A DNA stretch of 64,000 bases, taken from positions 1 to 64,000 of the forward strand of contig CAYHVK010000014.1 of NCBI GenBank assembly GCA_964360255.1, written 5' to 3'. The stretch is from CAYHVK01 sp964360255 (GTDB lineage: Bacteria; Bdellovibrionota; Bdellovibrionia; Bdellovibrionales; UBA1609). Both the position numbers and the translations under genes were made by a program. Positions 32,716 through 41,622 of the stretch are shown piece after piece. Every line of letters begins with the position of its first letter. Position 1 is the stretch's first letter. The notes under the pieces were generated by a model. That model was not told where the DNA came from. It worked only from the letters and a program-made list of their open reading frames with translations, and did no database searches.

Positions 32716-35592
32716 GTGAAAAACAAAACCACGCCAAAACAATCTTATGATCGTGGCACAATCGAAAATATTATTAAGCGCGCTCACTATTTAGCGAACC
32801 AAATGATTTACATGGCCAACAATCGCCCCGATAAAGAAAAAGGCGATCCGAAAGTGGGCGGTCACTCTTCAGGTAGTACAAGCTGCATTCATATTCTTGG
32901 CGCTCTTCACCTAGTTGTTAAATCGGCGTTCGATCATATCGCCAATAAACCGCACGCCAGCCCAGCCGATCACTCTTTCAATTTCTTGCTCGATTTATTT
33001 TTGAAACCAGATCTCACTCGTATGTCATTAGAAGAAGGCCAAACAGCCATGCGCGGTCTACGCGCCTTCTCACAAAATGGCGAACCGGTATTTCAATCTT
33101 ATCACTCAGCCTTCGACCCTGATCACCACAACTTCTATCCATCAGGAACAGTTGGTATCCCGGCGGTGAACGCAGGCTACATGGCTCTCGCTTACCGCTA
33201 TGCTCGTAAGCATGGCTATGAAGTTCCTGAGCACGCTCACTTCTGGTGTATTCTTGGTGACTCAGAATTCCGCGAAGGTTCGCTCTTCGAAGCGATTCCA
33301 GATTTTGCTGAACGCGAACTTGGTAACCTCACTTGGATCGTCGATTACAATCGCCAGAGTTTAGATGGTCACCGCTTATCAAATCATAGAATTTATGGCG
33401 GCACTGATGGTCAGCGTATTCACGACACAATGAAAGCCAATGGCTGGGAAGTTTTCGAAGCGAAGCACGGTCGCAAACGTTTAGAGCTCTTTGCTCGTCC
33501 GGGCGGCGATAAATTCCAGAAATGGTTTGAAGACGAACTCGATGATTATGAACTTCAAGCGATCTTGAATGTGAAAGATCCGAAAAAAGTTCGTGATCAT
33601 ATTTTAAAAACTCATGGAGCCGAACTTAAAGGCGCTGAGAAGTGGCTTAAAGATCTCACTGACATTGAACTCTATGAAATGCTTCGCGACTTCGGTGGTC
33701 ACGATGTTGATTTGATGGTCGAAATTTTGAACAAGAGCAAAGAGAACCCGGATCGTCCAAGCTTAATCATTGCACACACAATGAAAGGCTGGGGCCTTGA
33801 GATGGCCGCAGTGGCCGGCAATCACTCGATGCTACCAGAAGATGATGAGATGGTCCGCCTTCGCGATAAACAACATATTTCAGCTGAAGCTCTTTTTGAA
33901 AGATTCCCTGCGAATACAAAAGAAGGCGAATACTGCTTGAAGCGTGGTAACCTCGCTTTAGAAGAAATCAAAGCTCAAAACGCTCTTAAAGAAAAAAACA
34001 AAGCGAAATTCTTAAACGACATTGAGAAGTCTGGTGAAATCCCTGATACTCTCGATATTAATACGAAGATGGCCAATTACCCTCACACGCAGTGGATGCT
34101 CGGTCAGCTCACTTCTAAGATGACTCGTATTGCGAACACTTCTGTTGATGCTTCTGCGACAGCCAAAGCCGACACAAAACAAAAAGGTCTCACAGAATTT
34201 GAAAAAACTTGGAAGCTTTCTTCTGAGCTTATGATTTCAATGGCTCCTGACGTAGGAACAAGTACAAATCTCAACCCATCAATGGATGGTAAGATTTTTA
34301 GCGCCGATTGGACCCCAGATGTCGAAGCCGAGCTTGATGTACGTGACGATAAAGCTGTGGATTTGGTTCCGGGCCAAGAGGTGACAGATCGTTTCTTGCG
34401 TTTTGAAATCGCTGAAGGAAATGCGATGTCTTGCGTAGGTTCATTCGGTCGCATGCGCGATACTTTAGGCATTCCGATTCTTCCACTTATGACAGTTTAT
34501 GATTTCTTTATTAAACGCGCCCATGATCAGTACTTCTATAATCTTTACTGGAAATCGAGCTTCATTCTTGTTGGTACACCATCAGGTGTGACGCTTTCAC
34601 CAGAAGGTGCACAGCACGGCTGGAAATCTGACTTTCAAATTCCGAACCAAATCACTTGGGAGCCATTCTTTATTCAAGAACTGGATTGGATCTACTGTGA
34701 TGCTGTTAAACGCCACATGCTTCACCAAAATGAAGGACGCTCAGGCGTTCTCATTCGCGGTGTGACTCGTGGTGCGGATCAAAAAGATTTACTCAAGAAC
34801 CTTCGCACTCAACGTCGCTTTAAAACTCAAGATGCATTACTTCATCCGGCAGGTGCACCAGTACCCGCAGCACCTGAGGCTGTTGATGAATCAACAATTG
34901 AGCCAATGGCTGATGCCGAAATTATGGCTCAACTTCGTAATGATGTTTTAAGTGGAGCTTACTATCTCATCGATTATCGCGGATACGCAGGTTATGAACC
35001 CGGCGATAACGTTGTGCAAATTTTCGCAATGGGCAGTCTTGGAACAGAAGCCATCAAAGCTTCTCAAGAACTTCTCAAAAAAGGAATTTATGCCAACGTA
35101 ATTATGGTCACGAGTTCAGATCTTTTAGTGGGTCAGCAAGGTCACGAAAATGACTACCAATATTTACGCCAGGGTTTACAAGTGAACTCGACTCTCTTTT
35201 TGCAACCGACTCTAAATGGTCACTTGCAGACTCCAGAAGTGGCAACACTCTCAGGTCGTCGCGTGCCTATCGTAAGCGTGCATGATGGTGAGCCAGGGTT
35301 ACTGGATAATATTGGTTCAATCGTTGGTGTTCGTCATGAGTCTTTAGCTGTTCGCAAACACTCGAAATGCGGTCGTCCCCATGATATTTACAAATATCAT
35401 CACATTGATGCTCCTTCGATTGTTGAAGCTTGTGGTAAAGTTCTGAGCGAAACGGCTCTTGAGACGGTTCAAGTGGGAACGCAAACTCTTGCACAAGTTC
35501 AAGGTCAAGAGACTCCACGCACTGACTGGCGCTCACTTTGGTCATCTAGCGGTGGTCATGACGACGGCTCTCATGGTGGAGACACTCACTAA
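32716..35592 (+). CDS. aceE: Pyruvate dehydrogenase E1, homodimeric AceE type
   Basis: Thiamine-diphosphate enzyme that decarboxylates pyruvate and acetylates the E2 lipoyl arm. The TPP site is GDSEFREG (about 181-188), with VDYNRQSLDG completing the G-D-x(n)-N motif. HNFYPSGTVGIPAVNAGY, HTMKGWG and the C-terminal transketolase-like half (SLGTEAIKASQELL) follow. At 958 residues it is longer than the E. coli enzyme; extra sequence lies near 475-500, 720-740 (Pro/Ala-rich) and in the Gly/His tail. E2, E3 and lipoate genes are 25 kb away on the other strand. GTG start with AAGGAG site. Its stop overlaps the next start (TAATG). Confidence 0.92.
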   Translation: MKNKTTPKQSYDRGTIENIIKRAHYLANQMIYMANNRPDKEKGDPKVGGHSSGSTSCIHILGALHLVVKSAFDHIANKPHASPADHSFNFLLDLFLKPDLTRMSLEEGQTAMRGLRAFSQNGEPVFQSYHSAFDPDHHNFYPSGTVGIPAVNAGYMALAYRYARKHGYEVPEHAHFWCILGDSEFREGSLFEAIPDFAERELGNLTWIVDYNRQSLDGHRLSNHRIYGGTDGQRIHDTMKANGWEVFEAKHGRKRLELFARPGGDKFQKWFEDELDDYELQAILNVKDPKKVRDHILKTHGAELKGAEKWLKDLTDIELYEMLRDFGGHDVDLMVEILNKSKENPDRPSLIIAHTMKGWGLEMAAVAGNHSMLPEDDEMVRLRDKQHISAEALFERFPANTKEGEYCLKRGNLALEEIKAQNALKEKNKAKFLNDIEKSGEIPDTLDINTKMANYPHTQWMLGQLTSKMTRIANTSVDASATAKADTKQKGLTEFEKTWKLSSELMISMAPDVGTSTNLNPSMDGKIFSADWTPDVEAELDVRDDKAVDLVPGQEVTDRFLRFEIAEGNAMSCVGSFGRMRDTLGIPILPLMTVYDFFIKRAHDQYFYNLYWKSSFILVGTPSGVTLSPEGAQHGWKSDFQIPNQITWEPFFIQELDWIYCDAVKRHMLHQNEGRSGVLIRGVTRGADQKDLLKNLRTQRRFKTQDALLHPAGAPVPAAPEAVDESTIEPMADAEIMAQLRNDVLSGAYYLIDYRGYAGYEPGDNVVQIFAMGSLGTEAIKASQELLKKGIYANVIMVTSSDLLVGQQGHENDYQYLRQGLQVNSTLFLQPTLNGHLQTPEVATLSGRRVPIVSVHDGEPGLLDNIGSIVGVRHESLAVRKHSKCGRPHDIYKYHHIDAPSIVEACGKVLSETALETVQVGTQTLAQVQGQETPRTDWRSLWSSSGGHDDGSHGGDTH

Positions 35593-36221
35593 TGAAGTTT
35601 CGGGCTCTGTTCGCCTTAGTCTCGCTTTTGGTTCTGCCGCAAGCAAGTCTTGCAGGCGCCGGGCTCCCGACCTGTGTAAACGATCAAGCGACTCTTCAAA
35701 CTATCATTCGCATTCAAAAAGCGAATAAAAATAATAATGCAAAGTACGATGGCTATCGTGAGTTTTTAAAAGACGACGGCGCTGCTTTGCTCGCCCGCCT
35801 CGCTTACGCTGAAACTTTAGCGGCCGAGTGCCCCACATTAAATTATGAAATTCTACCTGGAATCGTCGATGTCATAGCCAATCGCGCAGCCATGAGACAA
35901 GACAACGTAAAAAGCGTGGTCTATCAACGCGATCAGTTTGCTTCGTCACTTAATATTTACAAAAAATCTCGCTATTTGGATTTTCTATGCCCGAAAGACG
36001 CGAAACTGTGGGCAGCAGCTTTAGAGACAGCAGAAAAATCTTTGTATAACGGAGCCGCCGTTCTGCCGAGAAATGCTTTTAATTATTATTTCTATTTACA
36101 TGACCCGAAATGGCCCGTGCCCGAATGGGCGAATTACAAAAAACATCAGCCAGTTAAAACTCCAAACTTTAATAAAATCCAGAAGTGCATCCGGTATTTT
36201 AATCACTTGAAGTTCAACTAG
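35592..36221 (+). CDS. Exported SleB-like cell wall hydrolase
   Basis: A 209-residue exported protein (signal ending LPQASLAGAG). LLARLAYAETLAAEC carries the conserved A-x-x-E-x of cell-wall-hydrolase-2 (SleB-type) domains. PGIVDVIANRAAMRQDNVKS, VVYQRDQFASSLN and later KSLYNGAAVLPRNAFNYYFY match the family's order. The predicted action is cleavage of peptidoglycan glycan strands. It is translationally coupled to aceE, an odd pairing with no obvious functional link; perhaps simply shared transcription. Confidence 0.75.
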   Translation: MKFRALFALVSLLVLPQASLAGAGLPTCVNDQATLQTIIRIQKANKNNNAKYDGYREFLKDDGAALLARLAYAETLAAECPTLNYEILPGIVDVIANRAAMRQDNVKSVVYQRDQFASSLNIYKKSRYLDFLCPKDAKLWAAALETAEKSLYNGAAVLPRNAFNYYFYLHDPKWPVPEWANYKKHQPVKTPNFNKIQKCIRYFNHLKFN

Positions 36222-36229
36222 CTGACCTG

Positions 36230-36652
36230 TTAAACCATAGTTTCTTTTGGCTGCTCTTGTTTCATAGGCTTTTGTTTTTTGCCTTTTTTGCGAGCTTCGA
36301 TTTCGGCATCGATGGCTGCGACAAGTTTATCTGCGCTCGCGATTTCTCGCTTCACAACATCTCTATTAGAAATAGAGTTTTTCTTATCGGCATCATCAAC
36401 GGCGATGGCATGACGTAGAGAAGCGGCATACTCAACCGTCTTCTCACGAAGCACCGCTAACTGCACATCATCAGCTGACTCAAGTTCTGCGTTCATCTGC
36501 AAACCTAAGATTTTGATCTCTTGATTTAATTGAGCCGCGCGATCGAGACTGGCCTGACCACTTCTGTATTGGTCTTTTTCATCTGATTTGCCACAAGCAG
36601 TTAATAAGGCCGGCAGCAATGCCAATACGATAAAGAGCTTTAATTTCTTCAT
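36230..36652 (-). CDS. Small coiled-coil lipoprotein, function unknown
   Basis: A lipoprotein of 140 residues with a clear signal, LFIVLALLPALLTAC, lipid Cys at residue 20. The rest is helical with heptad-like spacing (LDRAAQLNQEIKILGLQMNA, then KREIASADKLVAAIDAEIEA) and a basic, Lys/Gln-rich end. It resembles small stalk-like lipoproteins, but no family was recognised. It is convergent with the SleB-like gene, with a 200-bp gap behind it. Confidence 0.75.
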   Translation of the reverse strand: MKKLKLFIVLALLPALLTACGKSDEKDQYRSGQASLDRAAQLNQEIKILGLQMNAELESADDVQLAVLREKTVEYAASLRHAIAVDDADKKNSISNRDVVKREIASADKLVAAIDAEIEARKKGKKQKPMKQEQPKETMV

Positions 36653-36852
36653 TTATACCTACCTTATTAAGTTTCGCTGGATTAGAGCAATAGACGCTCC
36701 TACTGATTTCACGCGTGGCGACCGCGTAAAGTGTCTATAAATTTAACAGTCGAGAATTTCTTTCAATGCACCTGACACTAATGAGTTCGCAAACTGGACA
36801 TCACTTTGCATTGATTCCAGCCACAACCTGAACTCATTTTTAAAGGAAGCCC

Positions 36853-37953
36853 ATGCTCTCTCAGCAGAATATTTTTCAATTAAAGCGACTGTTTAAGGCA
36901 CTGAGCCTAGGTATTGCCCTCAGCATGACTCTGACGCTCGCAGCTTGCAGTTCAGGCAAAGGCGATTCTGGTTACAGCGGAACTCTTCAGAATCCCTATT
37001 TCTATTCTATTACTAGCAATGAGGGCAAAACCTCTTATATGCTTGGGACTATTCATATCGGCGTTGGTATAAGTGAATTGCCTTCATATATTATGGATGC
37101 CTTCCGCAATACAGATTATCATTTTTCAGAAATCAGCGAAGTCTATCAGCCGATGCATGCCAGCTATTTGGTGGCACAGTCTATGTATAATAAAGAGAAG
37201 TTCGAGTCGACTTTTGCTCGCTATCGATACCAAGTGAAAAATCAAGGGCCAGACCTGACTGCCGATCAAATACGTCGCGCCATCTATATCGGTATCCCGC
37301 CTTATGTTGCCAATGTGCTTGGGCAAAAAGCCGCTTGCGAATTTCTTTGGTACGGAGAAATTTTATATAAACAGCCAGTTCCGTTTCTTGATTACGAATT
37401 AGCTGCAGTTTCTGTTGCTCATAAGAAAAAAACTTTTGGTCTTGAAAATGACCGAGTCCGTGATGAGGCTGATCGCTATGCTCGCAGCAGGGGTCAACGG
37501 GACGATAGTGATGAGTGCGATATCGGCACATATTTGACGAGCGATTCCGTAGCTGCCGAAGTAAAAGCTTTTATTAATACAAAACCACTCAGCACCATGA
37601 TTAGCACTTATCGCTCAGGCGCCGCCTTTAAAAAAGACTCCGATGAAGACTATTCACTTCAGTATAGAAATAAAAGCTGGATCCCAGTTATGAAGCCTTA
37701 CCTTAAAAAAGGTCGTGCTTTCTTTTCATTTGGAGCCGGTCATCTCGAAGGTTATCACGGCATCATTCAACATCTTGAGCGCGCCGGATTTACTGTTGTG
37801 AGGCACAATTCAGCGGCTCCACTTCGGGTAGAGAATCCTACTTTAGCCTTTGAACAAACCCTAATTCAGAAGTATGAAAGCAGCACCTCTGACGATTCAA
37901 CTCAAAATAAATTTATTATTAAACCTTTAATGCCGAAATTCGGGAGCCTATAA
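36853..37953 (+). CDS. TraB/GumN-family lipoprotein
   Basis: A lipoprotein of 366 residues: signal ending LTLAACSSG, then TSYMLGTIHIGVGI with the family's G-T-x-H-x motif. DYHFSEISEV supplies the acidic residue that follows, and the C-terminal FFSFGAGHLEGYHGIIQHL holds the G-x-x-H-L-x-G motif. This is a TraB/GumN-type (Tiki-like) domain; some relatives are metal-dependent proteases, and bacterial members are uncharacterised. An AAGGA site precedes the ATG. It is adjacent to two tandem paralogues with no intergenic gap. Confidence 0.88.
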   Translation: MLSQQNIFQLKRLFKALSLGIALSMTLTLAACSSGKGDSGYSGTLQNPYFYSITSNEGKTSYMLGTIHIGVGISELPSYIMDAFRNTDYHFSEISEVYQPMHASYLVAQSMYNKEKFESTFARYRYQVKNQGPDLTADQIRRAIYIGIPPYVANVLGQKAACEFLWYGEILYKQPVPFLDYELAAVSVAHKKKTFGLENDRVRDEADRYARSRGQRDDSDECDIGTYLTSDSVAAEVKAFINTKPLSTMISTYRSGAAFKKDSDEDYSLQYRNKSWIPVMKPYLKKGRAFFSFGAGHLEGYHGIIQHLERAGFTVVRHNSAAPLRVENPTLAFEQTLIQKYESSTSDDSTQNKFIIKPLMPKFGSL

Positions 37954-38535
37954 ATGAGAAATCCAGTTCTAATCGCCATTCTGTTTCTTCAGCTGGTAGC
38001 GGTCTTCGCTAAAGCCGATACAACACGCATTTCAATCAAACCAATTTGGCCAGCGAACTGCCTTTTGAGAGATTACCCACATCTGAGCGAGCTCAGCCAA
38101 ATTGAAAGAGTTGAAGAAACTCCTGAATCAGTGACGTTTGAATTTGTTGTTCGTCACACTCAATGCGAAGATTTCGCTCGCACTCCTTATGTTATGGACC
38201 CACAACGGACTTCAGTTTACATAGGGCCAGCCAAAGTTCAGCTCGCAATTACAGATGAAACAGATCTTCACGTACGTGCCACCTTTAACAAGATTAAAGT
38301 ATTTAAACTGAATAAAGACGCTGCTGATCAGAAGATCGAACGTAAATACTATTTCTCATTCTTACCATATGGCCATGCACCGATGCGCCAACGTCGCTGG
38401 GATGAGCCTTTTGTATGGATTCATCCATTAGCTGGAATGCGATTCACGGGACGCGTAATTCTGACTCGCGAAATCGATGGCCAAATCACCCTAAAACAAG
38501 AAGGTCAGGTTGTAGCTGACTCTAAAAAAGACTAA
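37954..38535 (+). CDS. Exported protein, paralogue 1 of a tandem pair
   Basis: Begins on the base after the TraB-like stop. The signal peptide MRNPVLIAILFLQLVAVFAKA is followed by a strand-rich domain of about 170 residues with two cysteines (PANCLLRDY, RHTQCEDFA) that are likely bridged. The key pattern is ISIKPIWPANC, VTFEFVVRHTQCEDFA, then HVRATFNKIKVFK and YYFSFLPYGHAP. The next gene has the same pattern, so the two arose by duplication. No known family. Confidence 0.75.
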   Translation: MRNPVLIAILFLQLVAVFAKADTTRISIKPIWPANCLLRDYPHLSELSQIERVEETPESVTFEFVVRHTQCEDFARTPYVMDPQRTSVYIGPAKVQLAITDETDLHVRATFNKIKVFKLNKDAADQKIERKYYFSFLPYGHAPMRQRRWDEPFVWIHPLAGMRFTGRVILTREIDGQITLKQEGQVVADSKKD

Positions 38536-38544
38536 GGTAGCGCC

Positions 38545-39090
38545 ATGTTTAAAAAAATCTTATTTTGCCTCATTCTCACACCGACAGTTTTATTCGCTTC
38601 AACTAACGACGAAGCGGATATTGTTATCACACCAGTGAATCCAGCTGTTTCATGCAGGGATGGACAGCGTGTTCGCGCTATTCACGTAACAAAAATGATC
38701 TCAGCCAAAAAAGTTCAAGAAGACGACCGATCTCTCACTCTTGAATTTGAACTTTCATATTTCAGTTGCACAGACCTAGCGGCTCAACCGCTCGCTTTTA
38801 TGACTGACTTGGCATTTGTAGATTTTCGCGCAGCCCCGAGCCAATCACAGAAAACTCTTTCAAGGTTCAACTTTGTCTATCCCTCAATCAAAGTGATTTC
38901 CGTACAAGCTACAATGAATAAAGTCTTAGCTTTCGAGAAAAAACCTATAGCTCGCTATGGCTTAGCGCTTTACCCATATGGCGACGTGAAGTCTCCCCAC
39001 GATTTTGGCGGCTACTCTTCAACTTGGATCATTGATCTTTATAAAGACGGCAATAGCACGAAAGTGCGTCTGGCACCGCTGACTCAATAA
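38545..39090 (+). CDS. Exported protein, paralogue 2 of a tandem pair
   Basis: Signal peptide ends LTPTVLFAS. The mature protein repeats the plan of its upstream neighbour: IVITPVNPAVSC, LTLEFELSYFSCTDLAAQP, SVQATMNKVLAFEKK and GLALYPYGDVK match equivalent segments in order, at perhaps one quarter identity by eye. Two cysteines are shared. It lies nine bases after the first copy, in one transcript with the TraB-like lipoprotein. Confidence 0.75.
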   Translation: MFKKILFCLILTPTVLFASTNDEADIVITPVNPAVSCRDGQRVRAIHVTKMISAKKVQEDDRSLTLEFELSYFSCTDLAAQPLAFMTDLAFVDFRAAPSQSQKTLSRFNFVYPSIKVISVQATMNKVLAFEKKPIARYGLALYPYGDVKSPHDFGGYSSTWIIDLYKDGNSTKVRLAPLTQ

Positions 39091-39744
39091 CTAGCGAATT
39101 CTCTGCGCGACGGTTTGGCCTTCACGCGTGGGTAATAAAATCGAATTGTAATTGATGTTCTCTGCCAGCCGTTTATTAAACGACTTCATTGATGCGATTG
39201 CAGATTTTGAAAGCTCTTGCTGAGGCTCATCGTAGACTCCGCCCCATAGAAGAGTGTTATCACCGATAATTAAACCACCCACCCGCACATGCTCGAAAGC
39301 CCAATTGAGGTAGCCATCGTAACCTGGCTTATCAGCGTCGATAAAAATCACATCGGCTTCTATTGAGCCGAGCTTTTTAAGCTCTTCTTGAGCATCGCCC
39401 AAGTGAAGTTTGATTTTTGGCCACTGTTCGGTTTTAGAAAGTAAAGACTTCGCTTTATCGTAATTCTCAGGGTTCTTCTCAAAAGAATGAATAACGCCGC
39501 CTTCTGGGAGCGCCTCGGCCATAAATAAAGTTGAATATCCGTAAAGCAAACCAATCTCAACGACGGTCTTGGCCTGAACCATTCCCATCAAAAAGCGTAA
39601 AACACCTGCTTCAGCTGCACATACATTGATACCAATTTTGCCGTCTTCAACGAGGGTCTGACGTATCTCGCGGGCACCTGCTGATTCAGGAGCGAAAAGT
39701 TCTCCAATATATTCTTCTGCTTTAGTCACACGTGTGTTTGCCAT
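39091..39744 (-). CDS. Class I SAM-dependent O-methyltransferase
   Basis: A family-3 (caffeoyl-CoA-type) O-methyltransferase of 217 residues. The SAM site VVEIGLLYGYSTLFMAEAL is near residue 60. ADVIFIDADKPGYDGYLNW holds the metal-binding aspartates, and GGLIIGDNTLLWGG follows. The substrate is unknown; bacterial members methylate catechol-like or small aromatic compounds. The frame opens upstream to 39831, over the divergent importer gene; ATG 39744 has AAGAAG upstream and starts at the usual place. Confidence 0.9.
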   Translation of the reverse strand: MANTRVTKAEEYIGELFAPESAGAREIRQTLVEDGKIGINVCAAEAGVLRFLMGMVQAKTVVEIGLLYGYSTLFMAEALPEGGVIHSFEKNPENYDKAKSLLSKTEQWPKIKLHLGDAQEELKKLGSIEADVIFIDADKPGYDGYLNWAFEHVRVGGLIIGDNTLLWGGVYDEPQQELSKSAIASMKSFNKRLAENINYNSILLPTREGQTVAQRIR

Positions 39745-39843
39745 AGGCTTCTTCATATAATGCATGTCTACGATATAACAAGAGAAATTGACAATTATTC
39801 GCCGCTGACACAAACATAATTGAGATATCAATCGGGGGATGAA

Positions 39844-41622
39844 ATGCGATCTATTTTTAAAGTAAAAAATCTCACTCTATTCGCGCTTTTAGCAGCGACT
39901 GTATTCACAACGGCATGCACGAGCAAGAAAGCTACTGATGGTGAAAATACCTTAACAATGTCAGTGAGTTCAGAAATTAAATCTCTCGACTCAATTGCCC
40001 TCGGAGATCTTTATACCAATCGTGCGGGCTCACAAATTTACGAACCGCTCTACACATATCACTACTTGAAGCGCCCTCTAGAATTAATTCCCGCTTTAGC
40101 TGACGGAATGCCAGTGATGTCGAAAGATGGCCTCACAGCTACAATCAAAATTAAAAAAGGCCTTCTCTTTCATGACAACGAAGCTTTCAAAGACGGCAAA
40201 GGCCGCGAAGTTGTAGCCGAGGATTTTATTTATGCATGGAAACGTTTAGTTGATCCGCGCAACGGCAGCGACGGCTACTGGATCTTCGAAGGCAAAATTA
40301 AAGGCCTTAACGAATGGCGCGATAAAGTCACTAAAGGTGAAGCCGATTATAAAACTCCCATCGAAGGCTTTACGGCTATCGATTCCCACACTTTACAAAT
40401 CAAAATGATTAAGCCGTATTACCAATTGGTTTATGTCTTAGCGATGCCATATACGGCTCCTACTGCTATTGAAGCCATTGATAAATATGGCAAAGAGTAT
40501 GCGAATAATCCGGTGGGCACTGGCCCCTTCATGATGAAGAGCTGGATTCGCGGCAACCGTCTTGAAATGGTTCGCAATCCGAACTGGCGCGAAGAACTTT
40601 ACCCAAGCGAAGGCACACCTGAAGATCAAGCTAAAGGCTTTCTCGCCGACGCTGGTAAAAAACTTCCGTTCGTAGACAAACTCGTAATTTTAGAAATTGT
40701 TGAAGATCAAACTCGTTGGCTCAACTTTATGAAAGGCCAGATCGATTTCGCGGGTATTCCGAAAGACAATTACGATACGGCCATTAAAGACGGAAAACTT
40801 TCCGAAGAAATGACGAGCAAGAATATCAAACTCGATATCGTTGAAGAGCCAGATCTCACTTACACGGCTTTCAATATGGAAGATCCGATTCTAGGCAAGA
40901 ATCGATACTTACGTTTGGCTATGGGTCACGCTATTGATACTGAAACTATGATCGACAAGTTTTACAACCGTCGCGCTATTTCAGCTCAGTCGCCGATTGC
41001 ACCTGGCATTGATGGCTATGATCCGAATTATGTAAACCCAAATAAAAAATTCGATCTTGAAAAAGCAAAAGAGTATATGAAGCTGGCAGGTTACCCGGAC
41101 GGTAAAGGTCTACCTGAGATTGAGTATTCAAATACATCTTCAGCAACGAGCCGTCAGTTTGTTGAACTCTTCACTCAGCATATGGCGACGATCGGTATTA
41201 AAATTAAAGTTGTAACGACGTCATGGCCGCAGTTCACCGAAAAGCTTCGTAAGAAAAAAGCTCAACTCTGGGGCATCGCTTGGAGCGGAGACTATCCAGA
41301 TGCTCAGAACTTCTTTCAGCTTCTTCACAGCTCAAGCATTAGCCCAGGACCAAACGCAGCGAACTACAACAGCCCTGAGTTCGATAAGCTTTATGATAAA
41401 GCGCTTGGCATGCCACCGGGACCAGCCCGTACAAAAGTTTATTTACAAATGCGCGATCTCGCCGTGAAAGATGCGCCTTGGATCTTTAACACTCACCGCA
41501 CCACCTACACTTTAGATCATGAGTGGGTTCACAATTTTAAAATTCCGCCGATCTCTCACGATTTCGTAAAATATATTCGCATCGACACAGCTAAGCGAGC
41601 TGAGAAGAAAAAGGATCTCTAG
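39844..41622 (+). CDS. oppA: Peptide ABC transporter substrate-binding lipoprotein (OppA-like)
   Basis: An SBP family 5 protein of 592 residues with a lipobox signal (LAATVFTTACTS). The typical signature of this family is seen in ALADGMPVMSKDGLTATIKI, VVAEDFIYAWKRLVDP, NPVGTGPFMMKSWIRG and ISPGPNAANYNSPEFDKLYD. It captures oligopeptides in the periplasm for the permease genes that follow. ATG 39844 lies after GGGGGA; the longer frame from 39820 has no ribosome site. It heads the oppABC-DF operon. Confidence 0.93.
   Translation: MRSIFKVKNLTLFALLAATVFTTACTSKKATDGENTLTMSVSSEIKSLDSIALGDLYTNRAGSQIYEPLYTYHYLKRPLELIPALADGMPVMSKDGLTATIKIKKGLLFHDNEAFKDGKGREVVAEDFIYAWKRLVDPRNGSDGYWIFEGKIKGLNEWRDKVTKGEADYKTPIEGFTAIDSHTLQIKMIKPYYQLVYVLAMPYTAPTAIEAIDKYGKEYANNPVGTGPFMMKSWIRGNRLEMVRNPNWREELYPSEGTPEDQAKGFLADAGKKLPFVDKLVILEIVEDQTRWLNFMKGQIDFAGIPKDNYDTAIKDGKLSEEMTSKNIKLDIVEEPDLTYTAFNMEDPILGKNRYLRLAMGHAIDTETMIDKFYNRRAISAQSPIAPGIDGYDPNYVNPNKKFDLEKAKEYMKLAGYPDGKGLPEIEYSNTSSATSRQFVELFTQHMATIGIKIKVVTTSWPQFTEKLRKKKAQLWGIAWSGDYPDAQNFFQLLHSSSISPGPNAANYNSPEFDKLYDKALGMPPGPARTKVYLQMRDLAVKDAPWIFNTHRTTYTLDHEWVHNFKIPPISHDFVKYIRIDTAKRAEKKKDL

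Noticed and set aside
34104..34472. Open frame of 122 codons antisense to aceE
   Set aside because: It lies inside a well-conserved gene, shows no motif and no ribosome site, and is a by-product of the aceE codon use.
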